A stretch of 15,232 bases of DNA from an uncultured Pseudomonadota bacterium (GTDB taxonomy: Bacteria > Pseudomonadota > Gammaproteobacteria > Xanthomonadales > Ahniellaceae), in contig CALKUS010000209.1 of assembly GCA_937996755.1 (NCBI GenBank), forward strand, positions 1-15,232, given 5' to 3'. The translations under genes and the position numbers were made by a program. Shown one piece after another: positions 6,506-13,789 of this stretch (position 1 is the first letter of the stretch; every line of letters starts with the position of its first letter). The notes under the pieces are model-generated. The model had not been told where the DNA came from. It did not search any database and saw only the letters and a list, made by a program, of their open reading frames with translations.

Positions 6506-9500
6506 TCAGTCCCCGAGCGTCAGCAGGCTCGCGTTGCCGCCCGCCGCCGTCGTGTTGACGGTGAGCGTGCGCTCGGTCGCGAAGCGCGGCAGGTAGTGCG
6601 GGCCGCCGGCCTTCGGGCCGGTGCCGGACAGGCCCTCGCCGCCGAACGGCTGCACGCCGACGACGGCGCCGATCATGTTGCGGTTGACGTAGCAGTTGCC
6701 GGCCTTCACGCCCTTCGCGATGCGCTCGATGGTCGAGTCGATTCGCGAGTGGATGCCGAGCGTCAGGCCGTAGCCGGTGGCGTTGATCGCATCGATCACC
6801 TGGTCGAGGTCCGCGGCTTTCCAGCGCAGCACGTGCAGCACCGGGCCGAACACCTCGCGCGTGAGGCGGTCGAGTGAGTCGATCTCGAACGCGCGCGGCG
6901 CGAAGAACGTGCCGTTCGCGCAGGCCTCCGGCAGCCTCACGCAGTGGATGAGCCTTGCTTCCTTCGCCATGCGCTCGGCATGCGCCTCGAGCACGCGGCG
7001 CGCCGGTTCGTCGATCACGGGGCCGACGTCGGTGGACAGCAGCGCGGGGTCGCCCACCACGAGCTCGTCCATCGCGCCGCGCAACATGGCGATCACCTTG
7101 TCTGCGATCTCGTCCTGCACGAACAGGATGCGCGCGGCCGAGCAACGCTGGCCGGCCGAGCCGAACGCGGACGCCATCGCGTCCTTCACCAGCTGTTCGG
7201 GCAGGGCCGAGGAGTCCGCGATCAGTGCGTTCTGGCCGCCGGTCTCGGCGATCAGCGTCGCGATCGCCGCGTCGCGCGCGGCGAGCGAGCGGTTGATCGT
7301 GCGTGCCGTTTCGGTGGAGCCGGTGAACACGACGCCCGCGACGCGCGGGTCCGACGTGAGTGCGGCGCCCACCGTGCGCCCTTCGCCGGGCACGAACTGC
7401 AGCACGGCCTCGGGCACGCCCGCTTCGTGCAGCAGCTTCACGGCGGCATAGCCGATCAGGCTGGTCTGCTCCGACGGCTTCGCGAGCACGGCGTTGCCGG
7501 CCATCAGCGCGGCCGTCACCTGGCCCATGAAGATCGCGAGCGGGAAATTCCACGGGCTGATCGCGACGAACACGCCGCGCCCGTGCAGGCTCATCTCGTT
7601 CGACTCGCCGGTCGGGCCGGGCAGTACTTCCGGGCGCCCGAACTGCTCGCGGCCCTGCGCCGCGTAGTAGCGGCAGAAATCGGCGGCTTCGCGCACCTCG
7701 GCGATCGCGTCGCCCAGCGTCTTGCCGGCCTCGCGCACGCACAGCGCCATGAACTCGGCGCGACGCTGCTCCAGCAGGTCGGCCGTGTGCTCGAGGATCT
7801 TCGCGCGCGACGCCGCGGGCAGCGCGTCCCACGCGGGCTGCGCGGCGACGGCGGCGCGCAGTGCCGCGTCGACCGCGGCGCCATCGGCCTGCTGCGCCTC
7901 GCCCACCGGCTGCCGGCGGTCGGCCGGGTTCGTGTGCGCATGCGGCGGATTCTTCGATACATAGCCCGGCACCAGTGGCGCGGACTTCCACGGCCCGCGC
8001 TTCTCGTTGATCGACTGGGCCAGTGCGCGCAGCTCGTTCTCGTCGGCGAAATTGACGCCCATGGAATTCTTCCGGTGCCCGCCGTACAGCGCGAGCGGCA
8101 AGGGGATCTTGGGATGGTGCTTATCGGGCAGCGCGCGCACGACGTCGGCCGGGTCCGCGACCAGCGACTCGACCGGCACGCTCTCGTCGACGATGCGGTT
8201 CACGAACGACGTGTTCGCGCCGTTCTCGAGCAGGCGGCGCACGAGGTAGGGCAGCAGGTCCTCGTGCGAGCCGACCGGCGCATAGACGCGGCAAGCGAGC
8301 GCGGCGCGCTCGTCGAGCACCTCTGCGTACAGGTCGGTGCCCATCCCGTGCAACCGCTGGAATTCGTACGCGGCGCCGCCCGCGAGGTGCTGGATCGCCG
8401 CGATCGTGTGCGCGTTGTGCGTCGCGAACTGCGGGTAGAACGCGTCGCCGTGCGCGAACAGCCGCTTCGCGCAGGCGAGGTAGGAAAGGTCGGTGTTCGG
8501 CTTGCGCGTGAACACCGGGTAGCCCGCATGGCCGTCGACCTGCGCGCGCTTCACCTCGGCGTCCCAGTACGCGCCCTTCACGAGGCGCACGTTCCAGCGC
8601 CGCCCCGCCGCCTTCGCCTGCGCGGCCAGCCAGTCGATGACCGGCAACGCCCGCTTCTGGTACGCCTGCACCGCAAGGCCGAAGCCGTGCCAGCCGTCCA
8701 GGCTCGGATGCACGAAGACCGCCCGCATCACCTCGAGCGAGAGCTGCAGCCGGTCGGCCTCTTCCGCGTCGACCGTCATCGGGATGCCGACCTGCTTCGC
8801 CAGCTGCGCGAGCGCGAGCACCTTGGGGACGAGCTCGTCGAGCACGCGCTCGCGCTTCGCGATCTCGTAGCGCGGGTGCAGCGCGGACAGCTTCACCGAG
8901 ATCGACGGCGCCGCCACCAGCTCGGCGAATGGCCCGCGCGCGCCGATCGCCCGGATCGCGTCCTGGTAGGCCTTGAAGTAGCGCTCCGCGTCGGCCTGCG
9001 TGAGCGCGGCCTCGCCGAGCATGTCGTACGAATAACGGTAGCGCCGGTTTTCCTTTTCCTTCGAACGGTCGAGCGCCTCGGCGATCGTCCGCCCCATCAC
9101 GAACTGGTGGCCCATGATGCGCATCGCCTGGCGCACGGCCAGGCGCACCACGGGCTCGCCGCTGCGCCCGACCAGGCGCTTCAGCGCGCCGAAGAAGTTG
9201 CGCTTCGTCTCCTCGGCCAGCGAGATCAGCTTGCCGGTGAGCATCAGGCCCCAGGTCGAGGCGTTCACGAACAGCGAGTCGCTCTTGCCGAGGTGCGACT
9301 CCCAGTCGGCGTCGCCCAGCTTGTCGCGGATCAGGCGGTCGGCCGTCGCGGCGTCGGGGATGCGCAGCAGCGCTTCCGCGACGCACATCAGCAGCACGCC
9401 CTCCTCGGACGAAAGGTCGTACTCGCGCATCAGGCTCTCGACCGCCGACTGCTCGCTGGCGCGCGCGCGGACCCGCGTCACGAGCGCGCGCGCATGGGCC

Positions 9501-9685
9501 AGGACCGCATCGCGCTCGGCATCGGGGAACGTGGCCTGCGCGAGCAGCTCCTCGACCACGGCAGGCTCGTCCGCGGCATAGCGCGCCGTGATGCGGCGCC
9601 AGGCCTCGTCGCCGGCCGGCGGCAGCTCGGGCGCGAGGATCGCCGCGGGGTCCGCGGCGGGCGAGGTCGGGGCAGGAACGGCCAT
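6506..9685 (-). CDS. putA: Bifunctional proline dehydrogenase / L-glutamate-gamma-semialdehyde dehydrogenase PutA
   Basis: Oxidises proline to glutamate in two steps: FAD-dependent proline dehydrogenase, passing electrons to the quinone pool, then NAD-dependent oxidation of the semialdehyde. The protein has 1059 residues. The alpha-helical arm and proline dehydrogenase barrel cover about 20-540, with VDAEEADR (305-312), RLVKGAYWD (367-375), FATHNAHT (420-427) and the substrate-binding YLVRRLLENGA (480-490). The aldehyde dehydrogenase half covers about 560-1040, with SPWNFP (710-715), Glu814 in AETGG and catalytic Cys848 in GQRCSA. It ends in TAAGGNASLL, typical of the short class 1A proteins. 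There is no N-terminal ribbon-helix-helix domain, so unlike E. coli PutA it should not repress its own gene. The start at 9683-9685 lacks a clear ribosome binding site. It diverges from the oxidase operon. Confidence 0.96.
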   Translation of the reverse strand: MAVPAPTSPAADPAAILAPELPPAGDEAWRRITARYAADEPAVVEELLAQATFPDAERDAVLAHARALVTRVRARASEQSAVESLMREYDLSSEEGVLLMCVAEALLRIPDAATADRLIRDKLGDADWESHLGKSDSLFVNASTWGLMLTGKLISLAEETKRNFFGALKRLVGRSGEPVVRLAVRQAMRIMGHQFVMGRTIAEALDRSKEKENRRYRYSYDMLGEAALTQADAERYFKAYQDAIRAIGARGPFAELVAAPSISVKLSALHPRYEIAKRERVLDELVPKVLALAQLAKQVGIPMTVDAEEADRLQLSLEVMRAVFVHPSLDGWHGFGLAVQAYQKRALPVIDWLAAQAKAAGRRWNVRLVKGAYWDAEVKRAQVDGHAGYPVFTRKPNTDLSYLACAKRLFAHGDAFYPQFATHNAHTIAAIQHLAGGAAYEFQRLHGMGTDLYAEVLDERAALACRVYAPVGSHEDLLPYLVRRLLENGANTSFVNRIVDESVPVESLVADPADVVRALPDKHHPKIPLPLALYGGHRKNSMGVNFADENELRALAQSINEKRGPWKSAPLVPGYVSKNPPHAHTNPADRRQPVGEAQQADGAAVDAALRAAVAAQPAWDALPAASRAKILEHTADLLEQRRAEFMALCVREAGKTLGDAIAEVREAADFCRYYAAQGREQFGRPEVLPGPTGESNEMSLHGRGVFVAISPWNFPLAIFMGQVTAALMAGNAVLAKPSEQTSLIGYAAVKLLHEAGVPEAVLQFVPGEGRTVGAALTSDPRVAGVVFTGSTETARTINRSLAARDAAIATLIAETGGQNALIADSSALPEQLVKDAMASAFGSAGQRCSAARILFVQDEIADKVIAMLRGAMDELVVGDPALLSTDVGPVIDEPARRVLEAHAERMAKEARLIHCVRLPEACANGTFFAPRAFEIDSLDRLTREVFGPVLHVLRWKAADLDQVIDAINATGYGLTLGIHSRIDSTIERIAKGVKAGNCYVNRNMIGAVVGVQPFGGEGLSGTGPKAGGPHYLPRFATERTLTVNTTAAGGNASLLTLGD

Positions 9686-9717
9686 GGTGCGTGGGCCGGC
9701 ATCGGAGCGGGGTGCGA

Positions 9718-9747
9718 AGTGTAGGAGCGCCCTTCACGGCGCGACAA
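9718..9747 (-). promoter_or_regulatory. Possible putA promoter containing a small palindrome
   Basis: Read on the minus strand, TTGTCG (9742-9747) and TACACT (9718-9723) are separated by 18 bp and would start putA transcription close to 9711, with a leader of about 25 bases. Inside the spacer, GCGCC (9727-9731) and GGCGC (9738-9742) form a small hairpin or operator-like palindrome around CTTCAC. The flanking GTAGGAGCGC resembles short palindromic repeats known from Xanthomonadaceae. Each hexamer matches consensus at four of six bases. Confidence 0.4.
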
Positions 9748-9772
9748 GGACGCCGCGAACGCGAATCCTTGC

Positions 9773-9802
9773 TTGCCCCCCTCTCCGCGCGACCCCTACA
9801 AT
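9773..9802 (+). promoter_or_regulatory. Likely sigma-70-type promoter of the oxidase operon
   Basis: TTGCCC (9773-9778) and TACAAT (9797-9802) are separated by 18 bp. Transcription would begin near 9809, about 25 bases before the DUF2244 gene, and could run through coxB and ctaD. It is back to back with the putative putA promoter in a 148-bp divergent region. The call is by eye. Confidence 0.5.
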
Positions 9803-9833
9803 CCGCCGGTTTCCCGCCGTGGCGTCCACGGCC

Positions 9834-10340
9834 ATGATCGAGCAGCGTTCCACCCCGGTTTCGCCGTTCGCCCGCGAGTTCCTGCTGAGGCCCAACCGCT
9901 CGATGTCGGCGCGCGGGCTGGCAGTGTTCTTCACGGGCCTCGCGACCGTGGCAGGGGTCGTCTCGATGGTGAGCGCCGGGCAGGGAAACTGGTTCGCGCC
10001 GGCGTTCGCCGCGGCCGAGCTGGCGGTGGTGGGGCTGTGCCTGCGGCTGGCATGGCGCCGGTCGGGCCGGTGCGAGCGCATCGCGCTGTCCGACGCCGCG
10101 GTGCTGGTGGAGCGCGAGCCGGGTGCGACGCGCTTCGACCCGTACTGGGTGCGGGTGGAGCGGCACGCGGGCACGTGGCCGGGCGAGGCGCACCTGGTGC
10201 TGACCTCGCACGGGCGGGTGGTGGAAATCGGCGCGTTCCTGGCCGAGAACGAGCGCGAGGCGCTCGAGCGGGAATTGAAGCGGGCGCTGGCGGCGCTGAA
10301 GGCGCCCGGCGAGGCGCATACGGATACCGAACGAAGGTGA
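9834..10340 (+). CDS. DUF2244 membrane protein, first gene of the oxidase operon
   Basis: A 168-residue protein of the DUF2244 family, often found next to cytochrome oxidase genes; the molecular role is unknown. Two membrane helices are visible at about residues 27-46 and 53-73, followed by a cytoplasmic domain of about 95 residues with the family's FDPYWVRVE (101-109) and VVEIGAFL (129-136) stretches. The start at 9834 was chosen because the family N-terminus (FAREFLLRPNRSMS) begins just after it; the upstream in-frame extension reads low-complexity sequence across the promoter. Its stop lies four bases before coxB, and the coxB ribosome binding site (AAGGTG) overlaps its last codons, so the two are almost surely co-transcribed and perhaps translationally coupled. 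Confidence 0.85.
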   Translation: MIEQRSTPVSPFAREFLLRPNRSMSARGLAVFFTGLATVAGVVSMVSAGQGNWFAPAFAAAELAVVGLCLRLAWRRSGRCERIALSDAAVLVEREPGATRFDPYWVRVERHAGTWPGEAHLVLTSHGRVVEIGAFLAENEREALERELKRALAALKAPGEAHTDTERR

Positions 10341-10344
10341 CGCA

Positions 10345-11223
10345 ATGAAGCGATACGCGAAGTGGGCCGGCTTGCTCGCGCTGCTCCAGGCGCCCGCGCT
10401 GATGGCCGCCGTGCCGGAGCGCTGGGGCCTCAACCTCACGCCGGGCGTGACCGAGACCGCGGCCGCGGCCTACCGCATGCACATGATCATGCTGTGGATC
10501 TGCGTGGTCATCGGCATCATCGTGTTCGGCGCGATGTTCTACGCGATGTTCAAGTTCCGGAAATCGCAGGGCGCCGTCGCCGACAAGAGCCTCACCCACA
10601 GCACCACGGTCGAGATCATCTGGACCGTCATCCCCGTGCTGATCCTCATCATCATGGCGGTGCCGGCGACCAAGACGCTGATCTTCATGGCCGACACGCG
10701 CAATGCCGACATGACCGTGAAGGTCACCGGCTACCAGTGGAAGTGGCGCTACCAGATCGTCGACTACCGGGGCACGCCGCAGTCGGTGAACTTCATGTCG
10801 ACGCTCGGCATGAACTCGAACAAGACGCGCATCCGCGGCTCCGGCCTCGACCCGAATGCGGTGAAGGACGGCGACGAGAGCGCCTACCTGCTCGAGGTCG
10901 ACAAGCCGCTGCTGCTGCCGACCGGCACGAAAGTGCGCTTCCTGTTCACGGCCGACGACGTGATCCACGCGTGGTGGGTGCCGGCGCTGGGCTGGAAGCA
11001 GGATGCGATCCCCGGCTTCGTCAACGAGGCGTGGACCGACATCAAGGAGCCCGGCGTCTATCGCGGGCAGTGCGCCGAGCTGTGCGGCAAGGACCACGGC
11101 TTCATGCCGATCGTCGTGCAGGCGGTGCCGCGCGCCGAGTTCGAGGCGTGGATGGCGGACATGACGCCGAAGGCGGCGCAGCCGTCACAGGCCGTCGCCG
11201 CCGTCGCGCCGGCAGCGCAGTAA
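10345..11223 (+). CDS. coxB: Cytochrome c oxidase subunit II
   Basis: Takes electrons from cytochrome c at its periplasmic CuA centre and passes them to heme a of subunit I. The 292 residues show a signal peptide (about 1-22), two membrane helices (about 45-68 and 90-110) and a cupredoxin domain. The CuA ligands are complete: His208, Cys243, Glu245, Cys247, His251 and Met254, in CAELCGKDHGFM. The aromatic path YQWKWRYQ (130-137) is also present. The protein ends in a short Ala/Pro-rich tail; no cytochrome c domain is fused, so this is an aa3-type rather than caa3-type subunit. It directly follows the DUF2244 gene and precedes ctaD after an 88-bp, hairpin-rich spacer. Confidence 0.97.
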   Translation: MKRYAKWAGLLALLQAPALMAAVPERWGLNLTPGVTETAAAAYRMHMIMLWICVVIGIIVFGAMFYAMFKFRKSQGAVADKSLTHSTTVEIIWTVIPVLILIIMAVPATKTLIFMADTRNADMTVKVTGYQWKWRYQIVDYRGTPQSVNFMSTLGMNSNKTRIRGSGLDPNAVKDGDESAYLLEVDKPLLLPTGTKVRFLFTADDVIHAWWVPALGWKQDAIPGFVNEAWTDIKEPGVYRGQCAELCGKDHGFMPIVVQAVPRAEFEAWMADMTPKAAQPSQAVAAVAPAAQ

Positions 11224-11240
11224 CCGTTACCGATTCGAGG

Positions 11241-11292
11241 CGCCGCGCCCCGCGCGGCGACGAACGAAACGCAGAGCCGGCCGCGAGCCGGC
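11241..11292 (+). repeat. Two hairpins in the coxB-ctaD spacer
   Basis: CGCCGCGC (11241-11248) pairs perfectly with GCGCGGCG (11252-11259) around a CCC loop. GCCGGC (11276-11281) pairs with GCCGGC (11287-11292) around CGCGA. There is no T-run after either, so they are not standard terminators. They may affect RNA stability or processing between the subunit II and I messages. The ctaD ribosome binding site (AGAGG) comes just after. Confidence 0.7.
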
Positions 11293-11311
11293 CGAACCAG
11301 AGGCAACCGCA

Positions 11312-12940
11312 ATGGCAACGCACGCCGCTCACGCTCACACCGACCACGCACACGACGACCACGACCACAAGCCGCACGGCTTCGTGAATCGCTGGTTGTT
11401 CAGCACGAACCACAAGGACATCGGCACGATGTACCTGATTTTCGCGCTGGCGATGTTCTTCGTCGGCGGCGCGATGGCGATGGTGATCCGCGCCGAGCTG
11501 TTCCAGCCGGGCCTGCAGTTCGTGCATCCGGAATTCTTCAACCAGATGACCACGATGCACGCGCTGATCATGATCTTCGGCGCGGTCATGCCGGCGTTCG
11601 TGGGCCTCGCGAACTGGATGATCCCGCTGCAGATCGGCGCGCCCGACATGGCGCTGCCGCGCATGAACAACTGGTCGTTCTGGTTGCTGCCCTTCGCGTT
11701 CACGCTGCTGCTGTCCACGCTGTTCATGGACTCCGGCGCGCCGGCTGGCGGCTGGACGATGTACCCGCCGCTGTCGCTGCAGATGGGCCACAACATCGCG
11801 TTCCTGATCTTCGCGGTCCACCTGATGGGCATCAGCTCGATCATGGGCGCGATCAACATCATCGCGACCATCCTGAACATGCGCGCGCCGGGCGTGGACC
11901 TGCTCAAGATGCCGCTGTTCACCTGGACCTGGCTGATCACGGCGTTCCTGCTGATCGCCGTCATGCCGGTGCTCGCGGGCGCCGTCACGATGCTGCTCAC
12001 CGACCGCTTCTTCGACACCAGCTTCTTCAACGCGGCCGGCGGCGGCGACCCGGTGATGTTCCAGCACGTGTTCTGGTTCTTCGGGCACCCCGAGGTGTAC
12101 ATCATGATCCTGCCCGCGTTCGGGATCGTGTCCGAGATCATCCCGACGTTCGCGCGCAAGCCGCTGTTCGGCTACCAGGCGATGGTCTACGCGGTCGCGT
12201 CGATCGCGTTCCTGTCGTTCATCGTGTGGGCGCACCACATGTTCACGGTCGGCATGCCGCTCGGCGGCGAGCTGTACTTCATGTACGCGACGATGCTGAT
12301 CGCGGTGCCTACCGGCGTGAAGGTGTTCAACTGGGTATCGACGATGTGGAAATCGTCGATGACGTTCGAGACGCCGATGCTGTTCGCGCTCGCGTTCGTC
12401 ATCCTGTTCACGATCGGCGGCTTCTCGGGGCTGATGCTCGCGATCGTGCCGGTCGACTTCCAGTACCACGACACGTATTTCGTGGTGGCGCACTTCCACT
12501 ACGTGCTCGTCACGGGCGCGGTGTTCGGCATCATCGCGGGCGCGTACTACTGGCTGCCGAAGTGGACGGGCCACATGTACAACGAGCGCCTCGGCAAGAT
12601 CCATTTCTGGTCGAGCACGATCTCGGTGAACGTGCTGTTCTTCCCGCAGCACTTCCTCGGCCTGGCCGGCATGCCGCGCCGCATCCCCGACTACAACGTC
12701 GCGTTCGCCGACTTCAACATGATCAGCTCGATCGGCGGCTTCTGGTTCGGCCTGACGCAGCTGCTGTTCGCGTACATCGTCTGGCAGACGGTGCGCGGCG
12801 GCGCGAAGGCCACGGCGAACGTCTGGGAAGGGGCGCACGGGCTCGAGTGGACGGTGCCCTCGCCGGCGCCGTTCCACACGTTCGAGACGCCGCCCGTGAT
12901 CACCAACGACATGCTTGCGCACGGCGACGTAACCCATTGA
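11312..12940 (+). CDS. ctaD: Cytochrome c oxidase subunit I
   Basis: Catalytic subunit of the aa3 oxidase: reduces oxygen to water at the heme a3-CuB site and pumps protons. The 542 residues contain all metal ligands: His83 and His396 for heme a, His394 for heme a3, and His259, His308 and His309 for CuB. Tyr263 in GHPEVY is the residue cross-linked to the CuB histidine, and Glu261 in the same motif is the proton gate. The D-channel entrance motif PDMALPRMNN (111-120) and K-channel Lys337 (PTGVK) are present, so this is a type A1 pumping oxidase. Twelve membrane helices are expected and the length is usual. The first 22 residues hold eight histidines. The start at 11312 follows AGAGG and precedes the conserved STNHKDIGTMY. 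Strong hairpin clusters stand on both sides of the gene. Confidence 0.98.
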   Translation: MATHAAHAHTDHAHDDHDHKPHGFVNRWLFSTNHKDIGTMYLIFALAMFFVGGAMAMVIRAELFQPGLQFVHPEFFNQMTTMHALIMIFGAVMPAFVGLANWMIPLQIGAPDMALPRMNNWSFWLLPFAFTLLLSTLFMDSGAPAGGWTMYPPLSLQMGHNIAFLIFAVHLMGISSIMGAINIIATILNMRAPGVDLLKMPLFTWTWLITAFLLIAVMPVLAGAVTMLLTDRFFDTSFFNAAGGGDPVMFQHVFWFFGHPEVYIMILPAFGIVSEIIPTFARKPLFGYQAMVYAVASIAFLSFIVWAHHMFTVGMPLGGELYFMYATMLIAVPTGVKVFNWVSTMWKSSMTFETPMLFALAFVILFTIGGFSGLMLAIVPVDFQYHDTYFVVAHFHYVLVTGAVFGIIAGAYYWLPKWTGHMYNERLGKIHFWSSTISVNVLFFPQHFLGLAGMPRRIPDYNVAFADFNMISSIGGFWFGLTQLLFAYIVWQTVRGGAKATANVWEGAHGLEWTVPSPAPFHTFETPPVITNDMLAHGDVTH

Positions 12941-12955
12941 GGGACCGATTCAAGA

Positions 12956-13041
12956 GTGGAAGCCGCGCGGGCGACCTCTGCCGGTCTGCTTCCACACCCC
13001 CGCCGGCCGCGTTGCGGCCGGCGCCCCCTGACTCAGGGGGC
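12956..13041 (+). repeat. Cluster of three hairpins between ctaD and the small-ORF/ctaG genes
   Basis: First, GTGGAAGC (12956-12963) pairs with GCTTCCAC (12988-12995) over a 24-base loop. Second, CGCCGGCCGC (13001-13010) pairs with GCGGCCGGCG (13014-13023) around GTT. Third, GCCCCCTGA (13023-13031) pairs with TCAGGGGGC (13033-13041) around a single C. All stems are perfect. The last two touch at base 13023, so at full length only one can form. No T-run follows. It fills almost the whole spacer and could slow transcription or protect the 3' end of the ctaD message. Confidence 0.85.
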
Positions 13042-13056
13042 TGAAGAGCTAGAGCG

Positions 13057-13191
13057 ATGCTGGCCAACGCAATGAACGTCAACGAAGTCAGCGAGAAGCA
13101 GCGCCGCGCGGCGCGCCGGACGGCGTTCGTGCTGGGGCTGGTCGCGCTCGCCATCTTCGGCGCGTTCGTCGCGAGCGTGGTGTCCAAGTGA
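13057..13191 (+). CDS. Small membrane protein, likely cytochrome oxidase small assembly protein
   Basis: A 44-residue protein with a charged N-terminal part (NEVSEKQRRAARRTA, residues 8-22) and one membrane helix (about 23-42). Short one-helix proteins with a basic KRxNxRT-like start are commonly encoded just before ctaG and are called small assembly proteins; their exact role is not established. The stop codon TGA overlaps the GTG start of ctaG as GTGA (13188-13191), which points to translational coupling and argues that the frame is real. A second in-frame ATG at 13072 could be the true start; the first has a GAAGAGC stretch about ten bases upstream. The N-terminal charge pattern resembles that of CtaG itself (DRKRANSRTLRR). 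Confidence 0.75.
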   Translation: MLANAMNVNEVSEKQRRAARRTAFVLGLVALAIFGAFVASVVSK

Positions 13192-13760
13192 CGATCCAGG
13201 ACCGCAAGCGCGCGAACTCGCGGACGCTGCGGCGCCTGCTGATCGCCGCGGGCGGCTCGTTCCTGTTCGCGTTCGCGCTCGCACCGGCCTACCGGATCGC
13301 GTGCGAGAAGGTGTTCGGCATCAAGCTCGAGGAAGGCGCCGTGGCGTCCGACAAGGTCGGCGGCTACGCCGTCGACGAGTCGCGCACGGTGACGGTGCAG
13401 TTCGACACGGGCGTGAGCTCGGGCCTGCCGTGGCAGTTCGCGCCGAAGGTCGTGTCGATGCAGGTGCATCCGGGCGAGCCCGCGGAAGCGCTGTTCACGG
13501 CCACGAACACCGGCCTCGGCGCGCTCGTGGGCCAGGCCGTGCCGAGCATCGCGCCGAACACCGCGTCGATCTATTTCAACAAGACCGAATGCTTCTGCTT
13601 CACCGAGCAGAAGCTGGATGCCGGCGAGACGCGCGAGATGCCCGTGCGCTTCGTGGTCGACCCGGCGCTGCCGGAAGGCGTGAACACGCTGACGCTGTCC
13701 TACACTTTCTACCTCAACGACATCGCGACGCAGAAGCTCGCCGACAATTCGGCCGGCTGA
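13188..13760 (+). CDS. ctaG: Cytochrome c oxidase assembly protein CtaG (Cox11 family)
   Basis: Delivers copper to the CuB site of subunit I. The 190 residues have a short basic cytoplasmic start, one membrane helix (about 16-35) and a periplasmic immunoglobulin-like domain. The copper ligands are visible as Cys135 and Cys137 in ECFCF, with Cys39 in YRIACEKVFGI near the membrane face. LPWQF (80-84) and LSYTFY (170-175) are further family marks. Translation starts at GTG 13188 within the stop of the small membrane gene (4-base overlap), so it likely depends on coupling. The next gene, ctaE, starts 29 bases after its stop. Confidence 0.95.
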   Translation: MTIQDRKRANSRTLRRLLIAAGGSFLFAFALAPAYRIACEKVFGIKLEEGAVASDKVGGYAVDESRTVTVQFDTGVSSGLPWQFAPKVVSMQVHPGEPAEALFTATNTGLGALVGQAVPSIAPNTASIYFNKTECFCFTEQKLDAGETREMPVRFVVDPALPEGVNTLTLSYTFYLNDIATQKLADNSAG

Positions 13761-13789
13761 GCGCGACGCAAAACAGAAGCGGGTACGCC

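Noticed and set aside
6292..6558. Small plus-strand frame whose ATG overlaps the ATPase-STAS stop
   Set aside because: The overlap looks operon-like, but the product is Arg/Ser-rich with no domain, and it runs into the end of putA.
6944..9724. Open frame of 926 codons on the plus strand, antisense to putA
   Set aside because: Same cause; composition is low-complexity and putA has complete catalytic motifs.
9588..9833. Longer start for the DUF2244 protein
   Set aside because: The extra 82 residues are low-complexity, overlap the putA start antisense and span the likely promoter.
11241..11292. Rho-independent terminator between coxB and ctaD
   Set aside because: Stems are strong but no T-run follows, and the two genes belong to one oxidase operon.
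11102..12937. Minus-strand open frame of 611 codons opposite ctaD
   Set aside because: His/Arg/Glu-rich shadow of a conserved membrane protein gene.
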